This document shows positions 21,630 to 33,290 of a DNA stretch of 64,000 nt, piece after piece. Each line of letters opens with the position of its first letter. Positions within the stretch are counted from its first letter, which is position 1. The stretch covers positions 449,345,793 through 449,409,792 of the forward strand of contig NC_053037.3 in NCBI RefSeq assembly GCF_002575655.3, read 5' to 3'. The translations under genes were made by a program, and so were the position numbers. Below the pieces are notes generated by a model. That model ran no database searches, was not told where the DNA came from, and saw only the letters and a program-made list of their open reading frames with translations. Source of the stretch: Aegilops tauschii subsp. strangulata (Eukaryota > Streptophyta > Magnoliopsida > Poales > Poaceae).

Positions 21630-22985
21630 AGACAAAATCAAGGCTATCGAGCAGATTGAGGCGCCCAAGCGGATCAAGGATGTGCGTCGGCTAACTGGCT
21701 GCATTGCCGCCATGAGCCGATTCATCTCCAAGTCTGCCGAGCGCGCCCTTCACTTTTTCAAAATTTTGAAAAAGGCAGGCCCAATGGAGTGGACCCCGGA
21801 GGCCAAAGCAGCGCTGCAGGATCTGAAGAAATACCTCTCTTCCACACCAGTACTGGTGGCACCCAAACCACAAGAGCCGTTGCTGCTGTATCTGGCGGCG
21901 ATGAATCAAGTGGTCAGCGCCGCGCTGGTGGCGCAGAGGGAGGTCGATGAATAGGCAGTGGCAACGGCAGGACTGGCAGATGGCGAGTTAGAGATTCCCC
22001 CGGCAGGGCCTGGTGCCAGCAAGGCAAGGCCCCCGGCAGAGTCTGACACCGTCAGGACAGGGGCCGCGCAGCCCAATGAAGTGGTGCCGAAGAAGAAGAT
22101 GATGCAGCACCCAGTTTAGTTTGTCGGTTCCATCTTGCAGGGGGCTAGGTCAAGGTACTCCAGTGTGCAGAAATTGCTCTTCGGGCTCCTTATGGCCTCG
22201 AGGAAGCTGCGTCATTACTTCCAAGCCCACGAGATCACTGTCGTCACTCGCCTCCCGTTGCAACGGATACTGCACAACCCGGAGGCAAACGGAAGGATCG
22301 TGGAGTGGGCCTTGGAGTTATCAAGCTTTGGGTTGAAGTTTGAAAGTACATCAACAATCCAGAGTAGAATCCTGGCGGAGTTCATTGCAGAATGGACCTC
22401 AACGCCTGATGAAGAGATCCAGGAGACCACTCTCCCCGGCAAGGAAACAGCTCGCGACTGGGTTATGTACTTTGACGGAGCTTTCTCACTGCAAGGCGCT
22501 GGTGCTGGTGTGCTGCTCGTCGCACCCACCGGAGAGCACCTCAAGTATGTAATCCAGATGCACTTTCACAGGGAGATGTCCACCAACAACACCGCTGAGT
22601 ACGAGGGGTTGCTTGCCGGTCTCAGGATCGCGGCAGACCTCGGAGTTAAAAAGCTCATCGTCAGGGGTGGTTCGCAGCTTGTCGTCAGACAAGTCAACAA
22701 AGATTATCAGAGCTCGTTGATGGAGGCCTACGTAGATGAGGTGAGGAAGCTAGAGGAGCGCTTTGATGGTATACAAGCGGAGCACGTTCCCCAAGCGGAG
22801 GACGACATCGCCGATTACCTGTCAAAGCACGCTGCATTCAAGCTACCTGTGGAACCAGGTACCTTTTTGCTTCGGTTAACTCAACCATCCATCAAACCAT
22901 CCACGGAGCAGAACAAGTGGAGGAAATCAGGCCCCAGCAAGTACTTTCCCGCTGAGCCCCTAGGGCCGCCGCAAGGGTGTTGCCA
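21625..22985 (+). pseudogene. RT C-terminus, RNase H and second RNase H of element B
   Basis: The segment continues RT with NPDKIKAIEQ and RLTGCIAAMSRFIS. It then enters the usual Gypsy RNase H (EWTPEAKAALQDL, KPQEPLLLY, LMASRKLRHYFQAH) and a linker. The second, archaeal-type RNase H of the Tat lineage follows, with VMYFDGAFS and NNTAEYEGLL. The third acidic block reads RGGSQLV where relatives have GDSQLV, so one catalytic Asp is replaced by Gly. TAG stops at 21952-21954 and near 22118 break the frame. Confidence 0.85.
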
Positions 22986-24342
22986 TGGACGCTGAGCCTG
23001 CCGAGGAGCGACCGACTCCGGCAGGCCGTCAAGCCCTGGCCGTAGAGACAACTGCTCCCATGGCAGAAGAAATGCCTTTGGTCCTTGCCGTCGAGCCCCA
23101 GGCTCCGGCATGGCACAGCATACCGTCTGATTCCTCCAAACAGGGGAGCTTCCTGAGGAGCAGGAAGAAGCGGAGGAGGTAGCCCGTCGCTCTGCTATGT
23201 ATCAGTTCGTCGATGACGTCCTGTACAAGAGGAGATCGAACGGTGTGAAATTGAAGTGCATTCCCCGGGAGGAAGGACTGGGGCTGTTGCCGGAGATACA
23301 CAGAGGCATAAGTGGCTCCCACATAGGGTCGGCCCTTACTGGCAAGGCGTTCCGGCAGGGTTTCTTCTGGCCCACTGCCCTCCAGGATGCAACTGCACTA
23401 GTAACCAAGTGTGAAGCATGTCAGTTCCATTCAAAGAAGCTTCATCAACCAGCTCAAGCCCTTCAAACAATCCCTCTCTCCTGGCCATTTTCGGTCTGGG
23501 GGCTCGACATACTGGGCCCCTTCCCCCGTGCTGTCAGGAGCTTTGAGTACTTGTACGTTGCAATCGACAAGTTCACAAAGTGGCCGGAGGTGGAAGCAGT
23601 GAGGAAGGTGACAGCACAGTCAACAGTCAAGTTCTTCAAGGGACTAGTCTGTCGTTTTGGTGTGCCAAACAGAGTCATCACCGATAACGGCACGCAGTTC
23701 ACAAGCCACACCTTCATGCAATACACCCAAGACCTCGGCAGCAAGGTCTGTTTCGCCTCTGTGGCACACCCACGGAGCAACGGCCAGGCAGAGAGGGCAA
23801 ATGCTGAAGTGTTGCAAGGTCTGAGGACAAAGACTTTTGAAAGGCTGCACAAGAGCGGAATGCGCTGGATTGATGAGTTGCCGGCGGTTCTTTGGTCGAT
23901 CAGGACAGCGCCAAATCGAGCCACCAGCGAGACACCCTTTGCCCTGGTCTACGGGGCAGAAGCAGTTCTCCCCACGGAACTCATATACAAGTCACCTCGA
24001 GTGCTCGCTCACGACGAGCTTGAGCAAGAGCAATTGCGGCAAGATGACACAACGCTCCTTGAGGAAGATCGTCTTCGGGCGGCTGTGAGAGCAGCACGCT
24101 ACCAGCAAGCCTTGCGCTGCTACCATAGCCGCAAGGTTCATGCCCTAAGCTTTGAGGAAGGCGACCTTATTCTTCCGCAAGTTCAGTCGTCCAAGAATTC
24201 CAACAAGTTGACGCCGAAGTGGGAAGGCCATATCGGGTAATACGAGTCACCAGGCCCGGCGTGGTCCGCCTGGAGACCGAAGATGCTGTCCCAGTGAGCA
24301 ACTCCTGGAACATCGAGCATCTTCGCAAATTTTACCCATAAG
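22986..24342 (+). pseudogene. Integrase of element B
   Basis: A frameshift lies between about 23150 and 23197. The zinc-binding domain then reads EIHRGISGSH with CEACQ, and the catalytic triad falls in GLDILGPF (Asp), ITDNGTQF (Asp) and NGQAERANAEVL (Glu), all intact. The C-terminal region with YHSRKV and FEEGDL follows, ending by frameshift near 24235. The tail homology (WNIEHLRKFYP) runs to the stop at about 24342. Apart from the frameshifts this is a nearly complete integrase core. Confidence 0.87.
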
Positions 24343-25186
24343 GCGTGGCTTGCCAGGCCTCCCGGAAAGCCACCTTTTGTACAAGCTTTGCCGGCAAGGC
24401 ATGTAACCCTCTGTACAAAGCCAGGCACAGACCCTGAGCATAAATAAACGAAGCGCTGGCGCCCTAAGTTATAGCATGCATGCTAGGTTTAAGTCTCCCC
24501 CTTGGTTAGGGTTGATAGTGCTTAGCGGCGACTAACCCCTAGCCTAGAGGTCGAGTGTGCGTGTTTCTGTCCTCTTTGGTTCACAGGGCATGTGGACATT
24601 TCTGCTGAGCCGCTTGGGAGAAAGAGAACGGACCGGCGCTCCGGCCCCAGCAAGCCAAGACTGCCGGGGGCTGAAGATACAAGGATCCAACCATGGCAAG
24701 CCAAGGTTGCCGGGGGCTGCGGATTCAGATAAGTCTTTCATCCCCTATTATGCATTTCCGTATGGAACTGAGACAAATGAGACCTCGTTCTGCTCTGAAA
24801 CCACCGTGCTCCCCCTTCTTCTTGTACCCAAGCCACTGGGACAGAACCGGGTCGCAGACGCGGTGGCCAGGAGATACACGAGGGGCCTAACTCTACTTCG
24901 CCCCTGCCTCCGCCAAGAGCGAGAGAATGGTCGACTGAAGTGGGGGAACGGCAAGGCCTGTTGCCAGGCGACAATGTTTATCTTAGAAATAACAAGGACT
25001 CGTTCCTTGGCATGGGCCTCGCTCACGCACAAAGAACCCGGCAAGCACCCTTTTTCATTAAAAACGTCCCATACAGGTACAGTTCGTACTGAATAAAAAA
25101 CATGAACGAGGGGATTACAAGTTTTAAATCTAACAAGTGCCCGTAGGCTTACAAACTAAAAAGAGATAATCCCTTTGTTGTCCCTC
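24343..25186 (+). other. Post-pol non-coding region of element B
   Basis: No conserved ORF. Repeated motifs of the family appear, including TGCCGGGGGCTG at about 24661 and 24708 (47 bp apart) and several CCGGCAAG words. It lies between integrase and the antisense ORF. Confidence 0.6.
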
Positions 25187-25230
25187 TCCTCAGAAGGTGG
25201 AACAAGACAGCAGGAGGGTAGAAAGGGCGC

Positions 25231-25923
25231 CTAGGCGAGGTGCGACGAGCAGAAGGCACCAAGAGAACATCTTGGTGCCGAGAAAGGAGCTGGAAGACGA
25301 GGCAGCGGGCCGGCAATACGCGATGAAGGCGTCGGTGCAGGCGTACTCCGACTTGATGACCGCCACCCGCCTTCTTCGCCTTCTCCGGCCCTCCTACGCC
25401 AGCCGCCCAAGGAGACGACGGGGAGCGCCCTGATGGAGAGCTTGGCGAGGAAGGCCCTCAGCAGGGCGCGAGGCCGAGGGAGGGGTGGCACGGTCAGTCG
25501 AAGTCGGGGTTGGCATCCTGCCGCTCGACTCCCTCGTCGTCGCTGTCGCTGTCCTCCTCGTCACTCCCGCTCGAGGAGGAATCTTCATCGTCGGAGGAGC
25601 TCTCCACGCAGCACTTTAGGTGAGTTCCAAGATCTCCGAAGACCTTGACGGGGAGCAGGCTGCCCTCCATTAACTTGAAGTAGAGGACGAGCCCCGCCGT
25701 CAGGCTATGGATGCAAGCAAATGTCTTCCACCCGCAATGGAGGCACGGGCATCACGCCGCCTCGTCCCCCTCTCCCCCGACCGCCGCGGCGACCTCGACC
25801 TCGCCCCCTCCCCCTTCCTCTCGTAGCCGGCTCCGTCGCCGCGAGGTCGTGGGAAGGAGGAACGCGCTGTCGAGCAGCGACCCTCGCCCCCACTGTTGAA
25901 GAGCCTGCGCCCCCTCTCGCCAT
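25231..25923 (-). pseudogene. Small antisense ORF of element B
   Basis: From an ATG at 25923 on the minus strand, MARGGAGSS leads into an Arg-Gly-rich stretch (RGRGRGRGRRGGRG) and VPPLRVEDICLH, with a stop at 25705. The continuation in shifted frames encodes a Ser/Asp/Glu-rich acidic segment near 25540-25610, so a longer original protein is likely, now frameshifted. A TATA-like box lies about 80 bp upstream. Its location, antisense between pol and the 3' LTR, matches extra ORFs of other Tat elements. Function unknown. Confidence 0.55.
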
Positions 25924-26003
25924 GATGGGTGGAAGGGAGGAGCAGAAGTGGAAGATGATGGATGCTGGGAGAATGTGGGCGTGCCATTCCTCCTCCCCCC
26001 TTT

Positions 26004-26012
26004 CTTATAAAG
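26004..26012 (-). promoter_or_regulatory. TATA-like box of the element B antisense ORF
   Basis: The minus strand reads CTTTATAAG, about 80 bp before the ATG at 25923, within a pyrimidine-rich leader-like sequence. Confidence 0.5.
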
Positions 26013-26716
26013 GGGCAGGGTCGAGGCTCAGCCGCCCCGCTCAGCCAATCCGGTCATCGGGGGCGCAGGGAATCAGGACCGACCCGCTGCCCCAATCACC
26101 GACGGCCCGGTTTCCCGGCTCCACTGCCTGCCACCTCCATGAAAGGCACGTGGCGAGCGAGCAGAGTCGAAGGGCCGTGTGAGGCGACCATTCCCCACCC
26201 CGTGATCATGGGGCGTGGGCGCCTTGAAGACCGAGACCTGAGTCCACTCAATAAATGAGCCGCACCTCCACGCCTCCCTCTTTTTATGGGGAAGGCGCGA
26301 GCTGCCTCTTTTCCCATTAACTGTGATGTGACGCGTGCGTGCTGGAACCGCCCCACGCATGACCCCCACGTCACGCACGCCCCTCCACGTCGCGCGTTTA
26401 ACGCGGGTCGTGGGGAAGCGCAGCGGACGAAACAGTTACTGCGGTAAAATCCGCCCCACCTGCCCGCGCACCGTTCTGGGCCTGACCCAACAACGCGTCG
26501 CGCTTATATGTGGCCCAGGCCCAGGGGCTCCTGTCGGTGTACAAAAGTAGGGGCTCTCCTTTTGACCCCTTTACTTGTGCACGGGCAGTCAGAGCCACGC
26601 GCCGCGGCAACACCTAGCAGGGCAGGAGAGGGAAGCCGGAGAGAAGCCGAAGCGCAAGACAACCAAGGCCACGCCAAGACCAGAAACATAGGAGAGCAAA
26701 AGGGCGAGGTGGACTC

Positions 26717-26739
26717 CCCCGGCAAGAGCCTTGCCGGGG
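26717..26739. other. Perfect 10-bp stem hairpin in the LTR of element B
   Basis: CCCCGGCAAG, three bases, then CTTGCCGGGG. A near-perfect second version is at 27001-27023, and degenerate ones are near 26944-26966 and 26978-27000. Confidence 0.85.
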
Positions 26740-27431
26740 CAACTTGCCCGATGCCAGCAGAGCAGGCCACCCTTGAGCCCATGGGTTCCAACACCAGCCA
26801 ACCAACTACATTGGAACCAGGGCTCGGGAGGCGCCTCTATGGTGGCATGCAGATCTTCATCAAGATCATGAACACACAAGATCAGATGAGGACCAGAAGA
26901 CGGCGACCCTCGGTGGAATCCTAGCCTAGGAGATCCACAAGTCCCCCGGAAAGCGCCTTGCCGGGACGACTGCGACGCCACGGCAATATCCTTACCGGGC
27001 CCCCGGCAAGACCCTTGCCGAGGGCATCAGCGGGGCCACTGCCAGGCCTGCACCAGCCAAGACTCCACCGCCGTCCCCAAGCAGCTGCTAGCTCAACCAG
27101 CTGGGCAGGCACCTGCATGGCGACGAGCGGCCTCTACACCAACTCAAGAAGCACCTGCGTGGTGGCATGCAGATCTTCGTGAAGGCTCCACCACCGCGCC
27201 ACCTCAGCAGCCTGCCTGCCTACATGGCACCACACACATCTCTGGCCTGGGCGCGTGTCAAAGCGAGGCGGAGCGGCGACGGACGGGACGGGCCTCGTTC
27301 CCGTCCCTGATAAAGCCAATGGACACCTAAGTAGCGCATTTAATGCACTTTGTCCCGTAACGCCGGGCGATAAGCTCGCGTGATGTACACCTTTCCACCT
27401 CCTGTGTGCCACTGTGGCGACCCCTTTTTCC

Positions 27432-27439
27432 TATAAAAG
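27432..27439 (+). promoter_or_regulatory. TATA box of the element B LTR
   Basis: TATAAAAG follows CCTTTTTCC and is followed by a purine-rich leader, as expected for the U3/R boundary. Confidence 0.65.
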
Positions 27440-27683
27440 GAGGCCCGAGGCGACCAGGAGAGGGATTCGGCTCTGTTGGGCAAGTTACACCCCGTAGCTA
27501 GCTCAAGAACACAAGAACACTCAATACATCCACCAAAGCAGGACTAGGGTATTACGCATCCTCGCGGCCCGAACCTGGGTAAACAATCTGTGTGCTTCTT
27601 GTAAGACCTACTCTTCTCACAACCCCACGCATGCCAACCGTAGAAGGGAATCCAGGGATCCCATAGGTGTCATTTCCCCGACA

Positions 27684-28039
27684 CCATAGAAGGCCCATGG
27701 ATCATACGGACCTTAGGAGGCCCACTACAGCAGGCAGCAGGAACGGTGACTATGTTGCCCATGTTTATTGTGGCCTAGTGCTAAATAAAAAGGTTACCGC
27801 AGGAAAAGAATTGCAATGACTACCAGCAAAAAAATAAACAAGATAATAAGGAAATAAATAAGCAAGCAACTTATGCTAGGCTATTGTAGCTATTACAAAT
27901 ATTACATCCACTGGGCATCAAAGTTCGCCACTAGTGTAAATATAGTGAACAAAGCAACATATTACATACACTGGGCGTCTAAATTGGCCACCAGTGAAAA
28001 TAAGCGCAGTATAAAAACAAGTCCAGAACTGAAACCACT
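27684..28039. other. Unassigned flank after element B
   Basis: No ORF or repeat recognised. The target-site duplication of B cannot be checked because its 5' end is missing. Confidence 0.4.
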
Positions 28040-29379
28040 TCAGAAGTGCTCGAGAAACGATATCCTGGATACCCACCATGCTGGCAAGAAGCTTAGCAAG
28101 CTTATTAGTTTTATCTTGTTTGGTGCTAAATCGTCCAGCGCTTGCTGTTGCACCAGAAAGTATGCATATGAATTCTGCAGGGACTTCCTCAGTCCTTGGG
28201 CTTCTTGCCACAGGACAGCTGACTGATTCCTTTCAGCTTGTAGCTGAAACTGAAGAAGCCGAAGTGATTCATACAGCGAGTTCGGAGATCTTGTGCCAGC
28301 ATTAGTGCCCAGTAACTCGAACACTACATCAACGTAGGACTTTGGGGTTGTCTCACTGTCTACAAGATTGTTTTTATCACCTTTCTTAGAGACCAATAGG
28401 GTTGTCTCACTATCTTGAACCTTATCTGCATTAGTTTCTCTACCATTGCATAATGGGGTGCTCTTCTCCAATATTCTATTCGCATTCCACAAGAGAAAGA
28501 AGCAGACACATCACATGTTTAGCATGTAGTATATGAAACTCATTTTGGTAAACCAGTTCAGTAGTAAGGTGGACAGGATAAAAACATGAAACGACCATAT
28601 ATCTATATACTATGGTCACTGTATTGTCCATATCGTTCTAGTTTATGTTGCCAAATCAAGATAGAGACACGGTTCAAATCATATATTTTTAAGACACAGC
28701 ACCATAGGCAGAATATAAGTGTAGGAAACTACACAACACTGGAAACACTTGTAATGTGCATGACATGAGAACATAACTGTTTATACAACTGAAACTGAAA
28801 TCAATATAGAGCAATCCAGTTAGAACAGCAAGAAGTTAGAGCAACTGAAACTAAAACGTACCTGTTGCGGCATTGGAGTTTCAATTGGATCCTTCAAATT
28901 TGAAATTAGTTGGTATGAGTAAATACAGTGATGCAAGAGCAAAGGAGTATGGACAATAGCTACGGAATCTGACCTGAGAACAATTGCTCTTCTACTTTAA
29001 ACGTGGAGTTTCGATTCGCTGTGGTGGTCTTCGTGCTTTGGGCACTGCAGTTGCTTTACAAACTGCTCGTCTCGGGGTACTCTGTGGTGGACATGGTGCT
29101 GTGTCAACTAGAAGTGGGTTACTATCCACTGGGTTGGGGTTAGATGGGTGTATCTGGTTCTCTGTCCAATGGTGTAAGTGTACAATCTGGAAGAGTCTCA
29201 ATTATGTGTGGTGGGGCCAGTTCGTGGGCCAGTAGAACTATGGTTCTAACTGCATTGACGGGTAGCACCGTCTTTTGTGAAGAACGGGTTTTTACTCCCT
29301 TAGATACTTCCATCACCCCCTCCAGTTCAAATGGCTGATAAACAAGAAAAGAAATTGAACATACAAACATTGTATGATA

Positions 29380-29760
29380 GACAGATGTGGTAATTCACAT
29401 ATATGTTGTCTAACCAAACATGACAACATGACACAATTTCACATATATGATGGCTAACTAAACAGGATAGTATGACACAGTTTCAGATATATGATGGATA
29501 ACTTAACAGGATATAATGGCATAATTCAACATATGATGAGTATCTAAACAGGATGACATGACAAAACTATATGATGTCTTTCTGAAATAGGTTGGGTGAA
29601 ATAATTCACATACATGTTGTCTAAGTATACAGGATGGCATGATATAATTAACATAATTGATTCATATACTAAGCAGCTGGCACTCGCATGTATGATCTCT
29701 AAACTAATCAGATGGCATTGAATATTGTGTATATGATGTCTAAACTAAGCAATGCAGAAG
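29380..29760. repeat. Degenerate intronic repeats between duplicated exons
   Basis: Short units built on AATTCACATATATGATG and AACAGGATGGCATGA recur with many changes here, and again at about 30020-30150 and 30480-30590. The exon duplications appear to have carried this intron sequence with them. Confidence 0.65.
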
Positions 29761-30589
29761 ACCATATGCATGATATGAAAAATATAAACATTGCAAGTTA
29801 GAGCATACACCTCAGGTGGGATATAGTACTGGTCATTTGTCTCTGAATCCTCCTCTGAGGAGCTACCTGTAATAATCGAGATATATGCTTCAACATGTAC
29901 CATTTCCTGCTCCGAAGACCTTGTTTTCACTCCATATTTTTCTATAACAGGCTCAAATGGTTGATACACATGAAGAGTAGTTCAATATACACATATTGTC
30001 GACAAATGGAATATGTAATGAAAAAAGGATGGCATGAGATAATTCACATATATGAAGCCTGGCTACACAAGATGGCGGTGCATAATTCAGATATACGACA
30101 ACTGGCTAAAAAGCATGGCATTGCACAATTCACATATCTGATATAGAAAGCAAATAGGAGGCATTCACACAAAGCATGTCAAATCTAAGCAGATGGCATG
30201 GCAATGCAAGACACCATATGCATGATATGAGCAATATAACACTGCCAAGTTAGAGCATACACCTCGGGGGGCATACGACTTGTCATCTGTCTCTGAATCC
30301 TCCTCTGATGAGCTATCTGTAACCAACAAGAAATCTGCATCGACAGGTAGCACTGACTGCTCAGAAGACCTTGTTTTCACTCCATATTTTCGCATGACTG
30401 AGTCAAATGGATGATGCACAGGAAGAGTACATGAATATGTAAACATTGTTGACAAATGGAATACATTATAAAAAATAGTATGGCACGATACAATTCACAT
30501 ATACGATGACTGGCTTAACAGGATGGCATTGCATGATTCACGTATATGATGCTTGGCTAAAGATGATGGCATTGCATAATTCACATATA

Positions 30590-30749
30590 CTCCCTCCGTT
30601 CCTAAATATTTGTCTTTTTAGATATTTCAAATTTTCTACCACATACGGATGTATATAGACATATTTTAGAGTCTAGATTCATTCATTTTGCTCCGTATGT
30701 AGTCACTTGTTGAAATCTCTAAAAGACAAATATTTAGGAATGGTGGGAG
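30590..30749. mobile_element. Stowaway (Tc1/mariner-type) MITE
   Basis: The 160-bp element has terminal inverted repeats starting CTCCCTCCGTTCCTAAATAT, with a mirrored end, and is flanked by TA on both sides (30588-30589, 30750-30751). It sits between exon copies of the 28040-31093 locus. It has no coding capacity. Confidence 0.93.
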
Positions 30750-31319
30750 TATGATATAGAAACCAAACATGTGGCATTCACACACAACAAATCTAAACTA
30801 AGCTGATGACATATAAGATGTATAATGCAAGGAATGTGAGGTGCCATATGCATGATATGACCAACATCAGCATGTCAGGTTAGAGCAAACACCTCAGGGG
30901 GTACATAGGAGTGGTCGGCTTCCTCTGAATCCCCCTCTGAACAGTTATCTTCCTCTGGAATACAATCTGGAATGAGGGAGGGGGCCCCCACTTCGCCCAC
31001 CATGGAGGGGCGTCTGCATGACATTATATTCCCACGCAACGGTCTTCTCTTTTTCTCTACATTTACAGTACAATGGTGTACTATAACTGACATGCATAAT
31101 AAAAAACATAGTTAGATTATGTAAGGCCTAAGGGTAGCATGCTGAAATCAAGGCTGATGGTAGCAAACGAGTGGATAGATCCACAACTAATGATAGCAGG
31201 CAGATGATAGCTTAAATTTAAAAAGATAGATGATGGATCATCTATTGTTTGTTGCCCACCCAACATGAACCACATTGAAGACTTCAGATGAACCAGATAG
31301 TAGATAGATACTATTCATT

Positions 31320-31345
31320 CACTACAAAAAAAGACACATCCATGA
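31320..31345 (+). repeat. CACTA terminal inverted repeat (left end)
   Basis: CACTACAAAA start with the interior to the right. The partner end is not in the window. Confidence 0.85.
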
Positions 31346-31659
31346 CATTTTGGGCCGACCGAAAAAATTTCTGTCATACTTATGACACTTCTATGACGAT
31401 AATTGTGAAAAAACCTGGTATCATCATAGATGTGGTGGGCTCCTACTTCTATGACAAAAAACCATAACCAAAAATGGGCTTTTCGTCCTGGGCGGGCCAG
31501 AGACGCAGCTGTATGACATTCTTTGGGCCTTCCATGACGGAAAAAACCGTGGTAGAAGCGAGGGAGAGGAAAATATCGGGGGAGTTCATGGTTACGGTGG
31601 GTGGTCGGGGGCCTAGCGATGCGCGTTTCTCTCGTACATGTATGCGCGTGTGCGAGGCG

Positions 31660-31835
31660 TTGCGCTCTAACTGAACCCGAGCAAGGCGTTGGGCTCTAAC
31701 TGAACCCGAGCGATTGCATTGCAGGCTACGCGTTACTGAACCCGAGCGAGGCGTTGGGCTCTAACTGAATCCGAGCGATTGCACTGCAGGCTACGCGTTA
31801 CTGAACCCGAGCGATCGATCGACCCCTTGCTGTTA
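31660..31835. repeat. Degenerate CACTA subterminal repeat, CTGAACCCGAGCG
   Basis: The word CTGAA(C/T)CCGAGC recurs at least five times, and a longer unit ending CAGGCTACGCGTTA occurs twice. Confidence 0.8.
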
Positions 31836-31904
31836 ACTGAACCTGATCGAGCGATTCCTTCGCTACTGCTACTAAGTAAAGCCGATCGGACCTGCTGCCT
31901 CTGG

Positions 31905-32330
31905 ATGAACAGTGAGGGTTGTTGGGGGGTTGGATGAACAGTTCCCGGTGGGGGTGGATGAACAGGACCCCGTGGTAGTAGAGGTTGTTGCCGCTGGATG
32001 AACAGTACCCCGATCGATCAAGCCGGTTGGGGTGTGGATGAACAGGACCCCGTGCAGGGCTGGATGAACAGGATGACCCCGTGGAGGGCTGGTTGAACAG
32101 TGGCCGGTGGAGGGCTGGATGAACAGTAGCCCGTGGAGGGGTGGTTGAACAGGACCCCATGGAGAGGGCTGGTTGAACAGTAGCCGGTGGAGGAGCGCGC
32201 GGTGGAGGCTGGATGAACAGGAGCCCGTGGATGAACAGTCACAGGTGGAGGCTGGAGAAGGTTGACGGTGGATGAACAGTAGCCCGTGGAGGCTGGAGGA
32301 GGTCAACGGTGGAGATGAACAGTATCCCGT
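31905..32330. repeat. CACTA subterminal array of TGGATGAACAG units
   Basis: About fourteen copies of a TGG(A/T)TGAACAG core, each followed by a GC-rich tail such as TAGCCCGTGGAGG, spaced irregularly by about 20-45 bp. The ORFs across it are repeat artefacts. Confidence 0.88.
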
Positions 32331-32339
32331 GGAGTCCCG

Positions 32340-32610
32340 TTTTGCGGTACGCCACACCCCTCCCAATGAACAGGACCCCCGTTTCGACCGTAGCGCTCCA
32401 ACACAAGTCCATTTCCTCCGTTTTGCGGTACGCCACACCCCTCCCGATCAACAGGACCCCATTTTGACCGTAGGAGGTCCAAGAGAAGTCCTTTTCTTCC
32501 GTTTTGCGGTACGCCAGACCCTTCTCGATGAACAGGATCCGGTTTCGACTGTGGCCGATCGAAACAAGGCCGTTTCCTCCGTTCTGCGGTACGCCAGGCC
32601 TTTTTTCCAT
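32340..32610. repeat. CACTA subterminal tandem repeat, about 81-bp unit
   Basis: TT(T/C)TGCGGTACGCC starts at 32340, 32421, 32502 and 32582, with GAACAGGA inside each unit. Confidence 0.92.
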
Positions 32611-33002
32611 CGGCTGTTCCGTTCAAGCCGGTTGGCTCCCGATGAACACGACGGCACATTCCATTCCGACCCAGCCGGTTGCCTCCCCATGAACACGGCG
32701 ACGATGCAGTTTCTCCATTCCGACCGAGCCATGTACACGAGCCCTGGCCGTACGTATGCACGTATAGGCGTTCGAGACCCCGCCCGTATGTTCGTACGTG
32801 GCCGTATTTACTTTCTTGCACCCTGGCTGTACATACGTGTACATGCTACGTGCGCGCCTCTACTACGACACGTGCGCGCCTCTACTATGACACGTGCTCT
32901 TCCTTACACGGCCACGGTTCACCGCTGGAACCTGCAAACAGACCGATCATATGTACGTACACGTTCGCTACCAGAATGACAACGCTACGTACGCTTCGAC
33001 TA

Positions 33003-33290
33003 GGTGGGTCCCGACTGTCAGGCACTTCCTTTTGTGCGGAGATGTAGCTGGTGGGTCCCAAGTGTCAGGGGGCGAATTGTTTTTTTGCAAGTAATATGGA
33101 CGCACTTCCTTGCATGCGAAGATGTAGCTGGTGGGTCCCAGCAGTTAGGGGCAAATCATTTTGTTTGCCCATAATATGGACGCACTTCCTTGCGTGCGAA
33201 GATGTAGGTGGTGGGTCCCAGCAGTCAGGGGGAAACATTTTTTCACGAAATATGGTGGCTTGTCCAGTGGGTCCCTGCTGTTAGGTGGAG
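33003..33290. repeat. CACTA subterminal tandem repeat, 80-bp unit
   Basis: GGTGGGTCCC starts at 33003, 33050, 33130 and 33210. The last three are 80 bp apart and share GACGCACTTCCTTGC. Related sequence reappears near 60320-60370 in the right part of the element. Confidence 0.88.

Larger units (their letters stand above)
4096..27683 (+). mobile_element. Tat-type Gypsy retrotransposon B, 5'-truncated, host of two nested insertions
   Basis: Removing the two insertions (5659-14214 and 14362-21624, each with one TSD copy) gives one plus-strand series: protease, RT, RNase H, second RNase H, integrase, a CCGGCAAG-rich non-coding stretch, a small antisense ORF and a 3' LTR at 26532-27683. The second, archaeal-type RNase H after the usual one and the antisense ORF between pol and the 3' LTR are features of the Tat lineage. 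The 5' LTR and most of gag are missing because of the fusion at about 4095. Several stops and frameshifts show it cannot make its own proteins. Confidence 0.85.
26532..27683 (+). repeat. 3' LTR of element B
   Basis: The 1152-bp LTR starts TGTCGGTGTAC after the purine-rich CCAGGGGCTCC and ends CCCCGACA. It contains several inverted CCGGCAAG/CTTGCCGG hairpins and a TATA box. There is no 5' partner in the window. Confidence 0.8.
28040..31093 (-). pseudogene. Decayed multi-exon gene-like locus with a four-fold repeated acidic exon
   Basis: On the minus strand, related exons end at 30893, 30263 and 29811, each directly followed by GTGT(A/T)TGC, a plausible splice donor. The consensus is a PF-x-KYGVKTRSSEQ block followed by an acidic SSSEEDSET block and a Tyr-x-PPE end. 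A fourth, longer copy runs from about 29340 to 28975 with the GVKTRSSQ block, but diverges after it. Another exon ends at about 28862 at a GTACGT donor. The last segment (28492-28040) encodes a Glu/Gln-rich coiled coil (LYESLRLLQFQLQAERN) that breaks by frameshift near 28110. I do not recognise the family with certainty. The coiled coil recalls C-termini of plant En/Spm-associated (CACTA ORF1-like) proteins. Confidence 0.45.

Noticed and set aside
26822..27412. Possible host gene frames inside the element B LTR.
   Set aside because: They are short, overlap the CCGGCAAG hairpins and the LTR promoter, and have no conserved domain.
32239..32979. A 235-codon plus-strand frame and 120-190-codon minus-strand frames.
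   Set aside because: They are made by the 81-bp and TGAACAG tandem repeats of the CACTA arm. The unit lengths keep the frames open by chance.
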